This document shows, in pieces, positions 35,060 through 44,034 of a stretch of DNA of 64,000 nucleotides. The notes beneath the pieces were generated by a model, which worked only from the letters and a program-made list of their open reading frames with translations, did no database searches and was not told the DNA's origin. The stretch lies in NCBI GenBank assembly GCA_963677225.1, contig OY781923.1:2356001-2420000 (forward strand), in the 5' to 3' direction. The stretch is from SABI01 sp028532915 (GTDB taxonomy: Bacteria; Spirochaetota; Spirochaetia; Sphaerochaetales; Sphaerochaetaceae). The first letter of the stretch is position 1. Each line of letters begins with the position of its first letter. Position numbers and translations under genes: made by a program.

Positions 35060-36322
35060 ATGAGTAAAAGCTTTTCGAGAATCAGCGGGATGATCTCTTT
35101 ATATAAGGGATTGCCTCAACCGGTATACGTCCTCTTTTTTGCCACCATCATCAATGGTGTGGGGATATTTGTGTACCCTTTCCTCGTCCTTCTGCTTACT
35201 CAGCGTCTTGGATACTCTGATGCATGGGCGGGAACGTTCATGTCCGTAGCTGCCGTCGCGTATCTTCCGGGATCTTTTATCGGCGGAAAACTCGCCGACA
35301 TGTTCGGGAGAAAGCATGTGATGATCGCAGGACAGCTGTGTGCCTCCGCGATGTTTGTGGTGTGCGGCTTTCTCGGCGTCTCCGATCTGGTTCCCCTTTT
35401 CATCATATTGAATCTCTTTTTCGATGGAGCCACAGACCCGGCACGCAGTGCTTTGATGACAGATATCACAACACAGGAGAACAGGCAGGTAAGCTTCTCT
35501 CTCAACTATCTCGGTCATAATATAGGATTTGCCGTCGGACCGGTCATAGCCGGACTGCTGTTTTACAGAGCACCGAACTGGCTGTTCTTCGGCAATGCCA
35601 TCATAACCTCCATAGCGATGATCTTCGTGGCGCTGAAAGTGCCCGAGACGAAACCTGACAGGGCTGCGATCGAGGCAAGCTACTCAACAGACTCGACCGA
35701 AAAGGGGCATCGCGGAGGACTGTTCAAAGCATTGCTTTCCAGACCGAGACTTCTCGCTCTTGCTGCGTTTCTCACTTTCTTCAGCTTCTCCTACAGCCAG
35801 ACACTCTTCGCTCTTCCTCTGTATATGACTCGTCTGTTCGGAGAGACCGGCGCGACACTGTACGGGTCGATGATGTCGGTAAACGCGGTGGTCGTCGTAC
35901 TGAGCAATGCTTTTTTGGTGATGGCCTTGAGAAAATACCATCCTCTCAGAAACATTGCTGTGGCAGGCATTCTGTTCGCCATCGGCTTTTCGTGTATGGG
36001 ACTGACTTCAACGCCGCTGGTCTTTTATCTGCTTACTATCGTATTCACGCTTGGCGAAGTCATAGATGCGACCAACAGCCACTATTACATCGCCAATAAT
36101 ACCCCTATCAGTCATAGAGCACGATTCAGTGCCATCCTTCCTGTCATCATGGGATTCGGACACGGAATAGCCCCCCTTGTCGGAGGGCATATCAGTTCCC
36201 GCTACGGCCTGCAGATAGTGTGGATGGTTGTAGGCATTTCCGCTCTTATCGGTACTGTCGGTGTGACCGTGCTCTATCTGACAGAGAAAGACAAACGACC
36301 GGGACCAGCCAATACACACTAG
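35060..36322 (+). CDS. Major facilitator superfamily transporter
   Basis: About 420 residues with twelve hydrophobic segments. The loop 2-3 MFS motif is visible as GGKLADMFGRKHVM, and a long central loop (PETKPDRAAIEASYSTDSTEKG) divides the two six-helix halves. The layout resembles drug or small-molecule exporters, but nothing in the sequence fixes the substrate or direction. I set the start at MSKSFSRISG (35060); there is no strong ribosome-binding site and an ATG ten codons later is an alternative. It appears to be a single-gene unit between the PanE-like gene and catalase. Confidence 0.85.
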   Translation: MSKSFSRISGMISLYKGLPQPVYVLFFATIINGVGIFVYPFLVLLLTQRLGYSDAWAGTFMSVAAVAYLPGSFIGGKLADMFGRKHVMIAGQLCASAMFVVCGFLGVSDLVPLFIILNLFFDGATDPARSALMTDITTQENRQVSFSLNYLGHNIGFAVGPVIAGLLFYRAPNWLFFGNAIITSIAMIFVALKVPETKPDRAAIEASYSTDSTEKGHRGGLFKALLSRPRLLALAAFLTFFSFSYSQTLFALPLYMTRLFGETGATLYGSMMSVNAVVVVLSNAFLVMALRKYHPLRNIAVAGILFAIGFSCMGLTSTPLVFYLLTIVFTLGEVIDATNSHYYIANNTPISHRARFSAILPVIMGFGHGIAPLVGGHISSRYGLQIVWMVVGISALIGTVGVTVLYLTEKDKRPGPANTH

Positions 36323-36405
36323 ATTAAAAGTAAAACTCAATACTCTTTTTATTCTGTAAATATTTCCGTATAAACGGTTTTTGGTTGCATTATCTCCAAA
36401 ACCTG

Positions 36406-36422
36406 CAATAATTTAATTATTG
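36406..36422 (+). promoter_or_regulatory. PerR/Fur-type box overlapping the catalase promoter
   Basis: CAATAATT-T-AATTATTG is a perfect 8-1-8 inverted repeat matching the PerR/Fur 7-1-7 layout (TTATAAT-N-ATTATAA). It lies right before the catalase ribosome-binding site, where binding would block transcription. PerR repression lifted by peroxide is the expected control of a catalase. Confidence 0.7.
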
Positions 36423-36436
36423 TAATGGAGGTAATT

Positions 36437-37972
36437 ATGGCTGACAAAAAGGAGAATCAGAAAAAGAGAGATCCCAACGGAAGAGATTCGACGACAAAAG
36501 AGCCGTTGACCTCGATAAGCGGAAGACCCATCGCTCATAATGAGAATATCAGAACTGCAGGGAAGCGCGGAGGCGTGATGCTTGAAGATACCTGGTATCT
36601 TGAGAAGATGAGCCATTTCGATCGTGAAGTGATCCCGGAACGAAGAATGCATGCGAAAGGGTCGGGAGCTTTCGGAACATTCACTGTCACTCAAGATATC
36701 ACACGATGGACGAAGGCATCTATCTTCTCCGAAGTAGGAAAAAAGACTGAGATGTTCGTCCGGTTCTCGACGGTGGCAGGAGAGAGAGGAGCTGCCGATG
36801 CCGAACGAGACATCCGCGGATTCGCTATGAAGTATTACACTGACGAAGGTAACTGGGATCTTGTGGGAAACAATACTCCGGTGTTCTTCTTCAGAGACCC
36901 CATGCTTTTCCCCGATCTCAACCATGCGGTAAAAAGGGATCCCAGAACAAACATGCGTTCCGCTCAGAACACCTGGGATTTCTGGTCGATGCTGCCCGAG
37001 GCTCTTCATCAGGTGACGATCACGATGGGCGATAGAGGAATCCCTCTAAGTTACCGTCATATGAACGGCTACGGATCTCATACTTATTCGTTCATAAACG
37101 CTAAGGATGAGAGGGTGTGGGTAAAGTTCACGTTCAAGACACAGCAGGGCATCAAATACCTTACAGACGGGCAGGCAGAAGAAGTGGTAGCGAAAGACAG
37201 AGAATCCCATCAGAAGGATCTGTTCGAGGCGATCGAGAGAAAGGAGTACCCCAGATGGACGATGTATGTGCAGATCATGACCGAACAGCAGGCTCTCGAA
37301 CATTATGACAATCCGTTCGATCTTACGAAGGTATGGTACCACAGTGAATACCCGCTTCACGAAGTGGGGTATTTCGAACTGAACAGGAATCCCGAGAACT
37401 ATTTCCAGGATGTGGAACAGTCTGCATTCAATCCGGCAAACAGCGTTCCGGGAATAGGCTATTCACCCGACAGGATGCTGCAGGGGCGGCTGTTCGCCTA
37501 CGGTGATGCGCAGCGCTACCGTCTCGGGGTCAATCATTATCAGATACCGGTGAACAGGAGCAAAGTAGAAACCAACCATTTCCACCGCGACGGGGCTATG
37601 AGAATCGACGGAAACTTCGGCGGAGCTGTCCACTACAATCCCAACTCGTACGGGATGTGGAGAGATCAGAATGATCAGAAAGAACCTCCGCACGACGGTC
37701 GGGGACCGGCTGACAACTACGATTTCAGAGAGGATGATGATCACTACTATCAGCAGGTAGGCTCCCTTTTCAACATCATGAAAGACGATGAGAAGAAACG
37801 GCTGTTCGAGAATACCGCACGCAACATGGAAGGAACGACGCTGACTGTGAAAAAACGGCATATCAGGCACTGTTATCTTGCTGATGAACAGTACGGAATA
37901 GGAGTCGCAGGAGCTCTCGGCATCCCGATCGGGGATGTCGATATGAATGACACCTACGGGGCAAGAGGATAA
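36437..37972 (+). CDS. katA: Monofunctional haem catalase
   Basis: Disproportionates hydrogen peroxide. 511 residues from the ATG at 36437 (GGAGG upstream). The distal histidine is His72 in RRMHAKGSGAFG; the distal asparagine lies in DLVGNNTPVFFFRD (about 145); the proximal haem-ligand tyrosine is in RLFAYGDAQRYRLG. The length and NHFHRDGAMR region fit the small-subunit clade. A PerR-like palindrome covers its promoter. The gene indicates that this otherwise fermentative organism meets oxygen or peroxide. Confidence 0.96.
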   Translation: MADKKENQKKRDPNGRDSTTKEPLTSISGRPIAHNENIRTAGKRGGVMLEDTWYLEKMSHFDREVIPERRMHAKGSGAFGTFTVTQDITRWTKASIFSEVGKKTEMFVRFSTVAGERGAADAERDIRGFAMKYYTDEGNWDLVGNNTPVFFFRDPMLFPDLNHAVKRDPRTNMRSAQNTWDFWSMLPEALHQVTITMGDRGIPLSYRHMNGYGSHTYSFINAKDERVWVKFTFKTQQGIKYLTDGQAEEVVAKDRESHQKDLFEAIERKEYPRWTMYVQIMTEQQALEHYDNPFDLTKVWYHSEYPLHEVGYFELNRNPENYFQDVEQSAFNPANSVPGIGYSPDRMLQGRLFAYGDAQRYRLGVNHYQIPVNRSKVETNHFHRDGAMRIDGNFGGAVHYNPNSYGMWRDQNDQKEPPHDGRGPADNYDFREDDDHYYQQVGSLFNIMKDDEKKRLFENTARNMEGTTLTVKKRHIRHCYLADEQYGIGVAGALGIPIGDVDMNDTYGARG

Positions 37973-37979
37973 GATTATT

Positions 37980-38010
37980 CCCCGGCAGCGACTGTTGCCG
38001 GGGCATTGCG
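37980..38010. terminator. Terminator between catalase and gltD
   Basis: CCCCGGCA/TGCCGGGG forms an 8-bp GC-rich stem with an 8-nt loop between two convergent genes. The catalase side is followed by only a short T-rich stretch (GCGTTT), so it may serve both directions. Confidence 0.75.
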
Positions 38011-38017
38011 TTTCTCG

Positions 38018-39427
38018 TTATTCACTCAGAAAAGAGTCAACCGACTCGGCACACTCGCGTCCGTAGTTGATCGCTCTGACGACCAGAGATGCTCCGATGA
38101 CCGCATCACCTGCGGCGAAGATCTTAGGTTTCGATGTGCGGTACTTCGAATCGACAGCGATCGAACCTCTTTCGTCGACTGCAAGACCGAACTCTTTCAC
38201 CAGCGGAGACTCTCTGTAGGGGACGAATCCCATACTCAGCAGAACAAGATCCGCATCAAGGATGAACTCGCTTCCTGGAATCTCGGTGAACTCCCTTCCC
38301 TTCCACTTCAGATTCACACAGGAGAACTTGTTCACCCTGCCGTCTTTCCCGATGAATTCTTTGGATCCGACACTCCACATCCTCGTAGCACCCTCTTTAT
38401 GGCTGCTTGAGGTTCTGAGGATACGGGGCCATTGAGGCCACGGGTTATCATCCTGACGCATCTCGGGAGGTTTAGGCAGCAGTTCGATCTGAGTGACCGA
38501 GGCACATCCTCTTCTGATAACCGAACCGACACAGTCGGAGCCGGTATCGCCGCCGCCGATGACGACGACATTCTTACCTTTCGCATCGATATAATCTTCA
38601 GGAGCTATTGTGTCACCCAAAACAAGTTTGGTCTGCTGGGTAAGATATTCGAGAGCGAAGTGAATGCCTTTGAGGTCTCTGCCCGGAATCGAGATATCAC
38701 GGGCTAGTGGGGTTCCGCTGGCGATCACCACCGCATCGAATTTGCTGAGAAGATAGTGAGCGGAAAGATCCGTGCCGATCTCGACCTCTTTCTCGAAAAT
38801 GACGCCTTCGGCTTTCATCTGAGCGAGTCTACGGTCGATCACCTCTTTTTCGAGTTTGAAATTGGGAATCCCGTACATCAGAAGACCGCCGATACGATCC
38901 GATTTTTCGAATACGATCACTTCATGTCCTTTTCTGGCAAGCTGCTGCGCAGCTGCCAGTCCGGTCGGACCAGACCCCACGATCGCGACCCTCTTTCCTG
39001 TCTTTATCGGTGCGATCTCGGGTACGACCCATCCTTCTCTCCAGCCCCGCTCTGCAATATTGAGTTCTATCTGTTCACAGGTGACAGCTTCGAAATCTGT
39101 AGCAAGCGTACAGGAAGTCTCACAGGGTGCAGGACAGATTCGTCCGGTAACCTCGGGGAAATTGTTAGTCGATTCAAGAAGTGTGAGGGCTTCTTTCCAT
39201 TGTCCGTTGGCAATCAGTTCCGAATAATCGGGAATCCTGTTGCCGAGAGGACATCCGTGCATGTGACAGAAAGGGACACCGCAATCCATACAGCGTCTTG
39301 CCTGCTCGACCACTTCACTTTCAGAAAGCGGCCCGTTTACCGGTTCGAAGTCGCAGATGCGTTCTTCGACATCTCTGTAAGGAGGTTCTTTTCTCTTTAT
39401 CGTTCTGAATCCATCTAATTTAGGCAC
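38018..39427 (-). CDS. gltD: Glutamate synthase small subunit
   Basis: Supplies electrons from NADPH to the large subunit. 469 residues from the GTG at 39427, which follows GGAGG at good spacing. The N-terminal part has the low-potential [4Fe-4S] cysteines (CMDCGVPFCHMHGCPLGN; GRICPAPCETSCTL). The first dinucleotide fold is VAIVGSGPTGLAAAQQLARKG (FAD), the second VVVIGGGDTGSDCVG (NADPH), and the C-terminal FAD motif is KIFAAGDAVIGASLVVRAI. It overlaps the gltB stop by 8 bp. Last gene of the glnN-gltB-gltD unit. Confidence 0.96.
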   Translation of the reverse strand: MPKLDGFRTIKRKEPPYRDVEERICDFEPVNGPLSESEVVEQARRCMDCGVPFCHMHGCPLGNRIPDYSELIANGQWKEALTLLESTNNFPEVTGRICPAPCETSCTLATDFEAVTCEQIELNIAERGWREGWVVPEIAPIKTGKRVAIVGSGPTGLAAAQQLARKGHEVIVFEKSDRIGGLLMYGIPNFKLEKEVIDRRLAQMKAEGVIFEKEVEIGTDLSAHYLLSKFDAVVIASGTPLARDISIPGRDLKGIHFALEYLTQQTKLVLGDTIAPEDYIDAKGKNVVVIGGGDTGSDCVGSVIRRGCASVTQIELLPKPPEMRQDDNPWPQWPRILRTSSSHKEGATRMWSVGSKEFIGKDGRVNKFSCVNLKWKGREFTEIPGSEFILDADLVLLSMGFVPYRESPLVKEFGLAVDERGSIAVDSKYRTSKPKIFAAGDAVIGASLVVRAINYGRECAESVDSFLSE

Positions 39428-42400
39428 GGTACACCTCCTCGGTAACACTCATCGTTTCATCGTCCCTATTCTCATTCATCTGCATTCTCTCAAGCCCTTT
39501 TCTGTATTCGATTGGTACAACCTTGACGAACTGAGGATACTGCACTTCCCAGTTCTCCAGAATATACTGAGCAAGATGACTGTGGGTGTAGGTGAAATGT
39601 TCGCTGATCAGGTCCTTGAGCGTCTTCTTATCCTTATCATCCCATACACCTTCAAGTTCCACCATATCAAGATTGCATCTGGAATCGAACTGTTCCGAAG
39701 GATCATATACATAGGCGATCCCGCCGCTCATTCCGGCAGCAAAGTTCTTACCCATCTCTCCTAGAACGACGACCGTCCCTCCTGTCATATATTCACATCC
39801 GTGATCACCAATCCCTTCAACGACGGCGGTAGCTCCGCTGTTTCGTACGCAGAATCTTTCTCCCGCCATTCCGTTGATGAATGTCTTTCCTCCGGTTGCT
39901 CCGTACATCACCACATTTCCGCAGATGATGTTCTTTTCCGGTCTGATCTTGGATTTGTCAGGAGGAACGACAACGATGGTTCCGCCGCTCATTCCCTTGC
40001 CGAGATAATCATTTACCTCACCTTTGAGTACCAGTTTGATACCCGGAGCAAGGAATGCACCGAAACTCTGTCCGGCTGATCCTGTGAGGTTGAACGTCAA
40101 CGTCCCCTCTTCAAGACCTTCCGCTCCATAGGCTTTGGTGATCTTCCCGCTCAGCGCCGAACCGATCGCCCTGTCGGTATTGTTTACATTCAGGTTGAAG
40201 GTCATCGCCTTCGGTTCCTGCCAGAAGTTCTTCATCCTCTTTTCTATGGCCTTGTCGAATCGGCTGATTCCGGGCCGTTCACCCTTGTTTTCGAAGTGGA
40301 GGGGAACACCTTCTCTGATATGATCGGAAGCGAGGATCGCATCGAGTTTGACCTTCGATGCTTTCTTCTTGTCGGCGTTCGGGACGAATTTCAGTCTGTC
40401 TACCCGTCCGACCATCTCATCGACGGTTCTGAATCCCAGATAGGCCATGTATTCTCTCAATTCTGCAGCCACGAACTGCAGGAAAGCAATGACGAAATCA
40501 GCTTTACCTCTGAACAGTTTCCTCAGTTCCGGATCCTGTGTCGCAACTCCGAATGGACAGGTATTGAGATGACATTTTCTCATCATGATACACCCGAGCG
40601 AGATAAGGAGGGATGTACCGAAACCGAATTCCTCGGCTCCGAGAAGAGCCGCGATCGCAAGATCCTTACCGGTCTTGAGATGCCCGTCTGTCTGGACGAT
40701 GATCTGGGAACGAAGCTTGTTGACGATCAGCGCCTGCTGAGTCTCGGCGAGTCCCAGTTCCCAGGGAAGCCCGGTATGTCTGATACTTGTCAGCGGTGAA
40801 GCTCCCGTTCCCCCGTTCTGTCCTGAAATGATCACTCTGTCGGCTTTTGCTTTCGATACACCGCTGGCGATCGTACCGACACCAGCCTCGCTGACCAGTT
40901 TGACCGATACTTCTGCTTCGGGATTTACGGATCTGAGATCGTAGATCAGCTGTGCCAGATCCTCGATCGAATAGATATCGTGATGCGGCGGCGGAGAAAT
41001 GAGTGTCACCCCCGGTGTGGTATGACGGATCTGTGCGATGTATTCGGTTACCTTATTCCCCGGCAGCTGCCCCCCTTCTCCGGGTTTTGCTCCCTGAGCC
41101 ATCTTTATCTGGAGTTCGTCCGCACTCATGATGTATTCGGTTGTGACTCCGAAGCGTCCCGAAGCGATCTGTTTGATCCTTGAACGCATCGAATCACCAT
41201 TCTCCAGCGGTTTTATCCTGATCGGATCTTCTCCGCCTTCCCCGCTGTTGCTTTTCGCATGCAGGCGGTTCATCGCGATAGCGACCGTCTCGTGAACTTC
41301 CTTGCCGATAGAGCCGATCGACATGGCCGCCGAGACGAACCTTCGTGTGATTGCCTCGACAGGTTCGACCTCATCTATGGGAATCGATGTACCTTCTTTG
41401 AAATCGAGAAGACCTCTGATCTCTCCGTTCTTCCGGTACGAATCGTTCATAAGTGCCGTAAACTGCTTGAAGATCGTATAACTTTTCTGATGGGTTGCCG
41501 ACTGGAGGAGACTGATGGATTCCGGTGACCAGTAGTGAGGTTCACTGTTTTTCCTGTATCGGTAGGAACCGCCGGGACTTCTCAGCTTGACTTTCCTTCC
41601 GTCTTTCGGATAGGCCTGTTCATATCGCTGTTGAATCTCCCATGCAAGTTCCTTAAGCCCGACACCGCCTATTCTCGAGATCGTGCCTCTGAAGTAGGAT
41701 TCTATGATATCCTCACCGAGACCGACAGCTTCGAAGATCTGGGTGTTGAAGAAACTGTGGAGTGTCGAGATCCCCATTCTGCTGAAGGTTTTCAACAATC
41801 CTTTCTTAACTGCATTGACGTAGTTATCGCCGGCCTCCTCGGGAGTAAGCTCACCGAGAACACCTTCTTCGGCCAGCTGTCTCACACTCGCGAATGCGAT
41901 ATAGGGACACAGAGCATCACAGCCGAAAGCGAGATGAAGTGCGAAATGGAATACCTCGCGGACTTCACCCGTTTCAACGATGATACCGATCTTTCCTCTG
42001 AGCCGTTTGTCGAGCATATACTGATGCAGGGCCGAGATGGCCAGAAGTGAGGGGATCGGAGCTCTTTCTGGTCCCGCACCTTTGTCGGTGAGAATCATGA
42101 GGCTGACTCCCTCGCCTGCAAGCCTTTCAGCCTCTTCACAGACTCTGGTTATGGCATCCCTCAGAGCCTCTGCGCTGCCATCCGGAGTGAATGTGATATC
42201 GATATCGCTGGCAAGAAGATCTTTGTTGGGGTTGTTCCTTATTCTCGCCACATCGCGTGTCGAAAGGACGGGGTGCGACAGTTTGAAGGAACGGTACTGC
42301 CTCTGATCGATATCGAGAGGATTGCTCTCGTTCTCGATGAAACTTTCCAGAGACATCATCAACTGCTCGCGCAGCGGATCGATCGGAGGATTTGTGACCT

Positions 42401-44000
42401 GGGCGAACATCTGCTTGAAATAGGAGAACAGCAGTTCGCTGTGATCCGAGAGGACCGCGAGTCCCGTGTCGTTTCCCATCGAGCCGATGGCTTCCTGTCC
42501 CCGTTTCGCCATAGGGGTGATGATGGTCTTCAGATCTTCATCGCTGTAACCGAACAGAACCTGTTTCTCCAGAAGTTCCTGAGGTTCGATCGATGAAACA
42601 CCTGAAGGCATGAACAGACCGCGCAGTTCCAGCCGTGATTTCTTCACCCATCGTCTGTAGGGATATTCGCGTGAAAGTCTTGATTTTATGACATTGTCGG
42701 GTATGATGCGATGCTGTTCGAGATCGACAAGGAACATCTTTCCCGGATGCAGCCTGCCTTTCATTCTCACTTCTGCAGGATCAAGGTCCAGAACTCCCGC
42801 CTCGGAGGCGAGAACGATCAGACCGTCTTTCATGACAGTGTACCGCGCCGGTCTGAGCCCGTTTCTGTCCAAAGTAGCTCCGATGAACCGTCCGTCCGTG
42901 AATACGACTGCCGCAGGGCCGTCCCACGGCTCCATGATCGGCGAATGATATTCATAGAAGGCTCTCTTGTCGGCACTCATCTGGATCTCGGGAGAATAGG
43001 CTTCCGGGATCATCATCATCATAACATGGGGAATGCTCCTGCCTGCCATGGTGAACAGCTCCAGTACGTTGTCGAAGATCGCAGAATCACTTCCGGTCTC
43101 ATCGATGATCGGAGTGATGGTGTCTAAATCATCACCGAGCAATGTGGAGGACATGAAGCCTTCTCTCGCCTTCTGTCTGTTGATATTCCCCTTTAGAGTA
43201 TTAATCTCGCCGTTGTGGGCGAGATATCTGAACGGTTGAGCCAGTCGCCATTGAGGAAGTGTGTTCGTGCTGAACCTGGAGTGGATGATACTGAACGAAC
43301 TGATGAAATCGGTGTCGCTCAAATCGGGGTAATAGGTATCAACCTGTTCCGGAGTCAGCATCCCTTTGTAGATGAGAATCGTTGAAGAAAGGCTGCAGAT
43401 ATAGAACTGGTTGGAAACACCTAATGTCGAGAAGATATTCTTCTCTATGAATCGGCGGAGAACGAACAGCTGGCGCTGCAGCTCATCCCCTCTGTATTTG
43501 TCGTGTGTGATGAACAGCTGGAGGATCTTCGGCTGGGTGGCAAGGGCCAGTTCGCCCAGGATCTCGGATCTGACGGGAACTTCTCTCCATCCGAGAGGAA
43601 AGAAGCCCCTGTTTGTAACAGACCTTTCGATTTCCTTCTTATAGCTGTCCGCGTCGGCATTCTGCGGAAAAAAAAACATACCGACAGCATAGCTGCCCGC
43701 CTGGGGCAGCTTGAAATCTTTGATGACCTTCGTAAAGAACTTGTGTGGTATCTGAACCATGATACCGCTGCCGTCGCCGGTCTTGTTATCCCCGCCGACA
43801 GCACCACGGTGTTGCAAATTATAGAGCACTTTCAATCCGTCACGGACGATCGAATGTCTTTTCTGTCCGTCCAGATGGGCGATGAATCCTACGCCGCAGC
43901 TGTCATGATCGAATTCTGATCTATATAAACCATAGCTCCCATTATCAATAATCTTAGTACGAATCTGTTCAATCCGCTGGTCACCTGTAGGTTCCTGCAT
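39420..44000 (-). CDS. gltB: Glutamate synthase large subunit
   Basis: Makes two glutamates from glutamine and 2-oxoglutarate. 1526 residues. The glutaminase nucleophile is Cys35 in DHDSCGVGFIA; the first 34 residues would be the propeptide removed during maturation. The central and FMN-binding domains follow, with PPHHDIYSIEDLAQLIYDL, ISGQNGGTGASPLTS and the 3Fe-4S cluster segment CHLNTCPFGVATQ. The C-terminal beta-helix has the glycine-rich GXXXG repeats (GMSGGTIVV, GNVVMYGATGG, GTVVVLGEMG). It starts 34 bp after glnN with GAGGAG, so GS and GOGAT are likely co-expressed. Confidence 0.97.
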   Translation of the reverse strand: MQEPTGDQRIEQIRTKIIDNGSYGLYRSEFDHDSCGVGFIAHLDGQKRHSIVRDGLKVLYNLQHRGAVGGDNKTGDGSGIMVQIPHKFFTKVIKDFKLPQAGSYAVGMFFFPQNADADSYKKEIERSVTNRGFFPLGWREVPVRSEILGELALATQPKILQLFITHDKYRGDELQRQLFVLRRFIEKNIFSTLGVSNQFYICSLSSTILIYKGMLTPEQVDTYYPDLSDTDFISSFSIIHSRFSTNTLPQWRLAQPFRYLAHNGEINTLKGNINRQKAREGFMSSTLLGDDLDTITPIIDETGSDSAIFDNVLELFTMAGRSIPHVMMMMIPEAYSPEIQMSADKRAFYEYHSPIMEPWDGPAAVVFTDGRFIGATLDRNGLRPARYTVMKDGLIVLASEAGVLDLDPAEVRMKGRLHPGKMFLVDLEQHRIIPDNVIKSRLSREYPYRRWVKKSRLELRGLFMPSGVSSIEPQELLEKQVLFGYSDEDLKTIITPMAKRGQEAIGSMGNDTGLAVLSDHSELLFSYFKQMFAQVTNPPIDPLREQLMMSLESFIENESNPLDIDQRQYRSFKLSHPVLSTRDVARIRNNPNKDLLASDIDITFTPDGSAEALRDAITRVCEEAERLAGEGVSLMILTDKGAGPERAPIPSLLAISALHQYMLDKRLRGKIGIIVETGEVREVFHFALHLAFGCDALCPYIAFASVRQLAEEGVLGELTPEEAGDNYVNAVKKGLLKTFSRMGISTLHSFFNTQIFEAVGLGEDIIESYFRGTISRIGGVGLKELAWEIQQRYEQAYPKDGRKVKLRSPGGSYRYRKNSEPHYWSPESISLLQSATHQKSYTIFKQFTALMNDSYRKNGEIRGLLDFKEGTSIPIDEVEPVEAITRRFVSAAMSIGSIGKEVHETVAIAMNRLHAKSNSGEGGEDPIRIKPLENGDSMRSRIKQIASGRFGVTTEYIMSADELQIKMAQGAKPGEGGQLPGNKVTEYIAQIRHTTPGVTLISPPPHHDIYSIEDLAQLIYDLRSVNPEAEVSVKLVSEAGVGTIASGVSKAKADRVIISGQNGGTGASPLTSIRHTGLPWELGLAETQQALIVNKLRSQIIVQTDGHLKTGKDLAIAALLGAEEFGFGTSLLISLGCIMMRKCHLNTCPFGVATQDPELRKLFRGKADFVIAFLQFVAAELREYMAYLGFRTVDEMVGRVDRLKFVPNADKKKASKVKLDAILASDHIREGVPLHFENKGERPGISRFDKAIEKRMKNFWQEPKAMTFNLNVNNTDRAIGSALSGKITKAYGAEGLEEGTLTFNLTGSAGQSFGAFLAPGIKLVLKGEVNDYLGKGMSGGTIVVVPPDKSKIRPEKNIICGNVVMYGATGGKTFINGMAGERFCVRNSGATAVVEGIGDHGCEYMTGGTVVVLGEMGKNFAAGMSGGIAYVYDPSEQFDSRCNLDMVELEGVWDDKDKKTLKDLISEHFTYTHSHLAQYILENWEVQYPQFVKVVPIEYRKGLERMQMNENRDDETMSVTEEVYRA

Positions 44001-44034
44001 ATATTCTCCTCGTATATAATCTCAATTCTAAATT

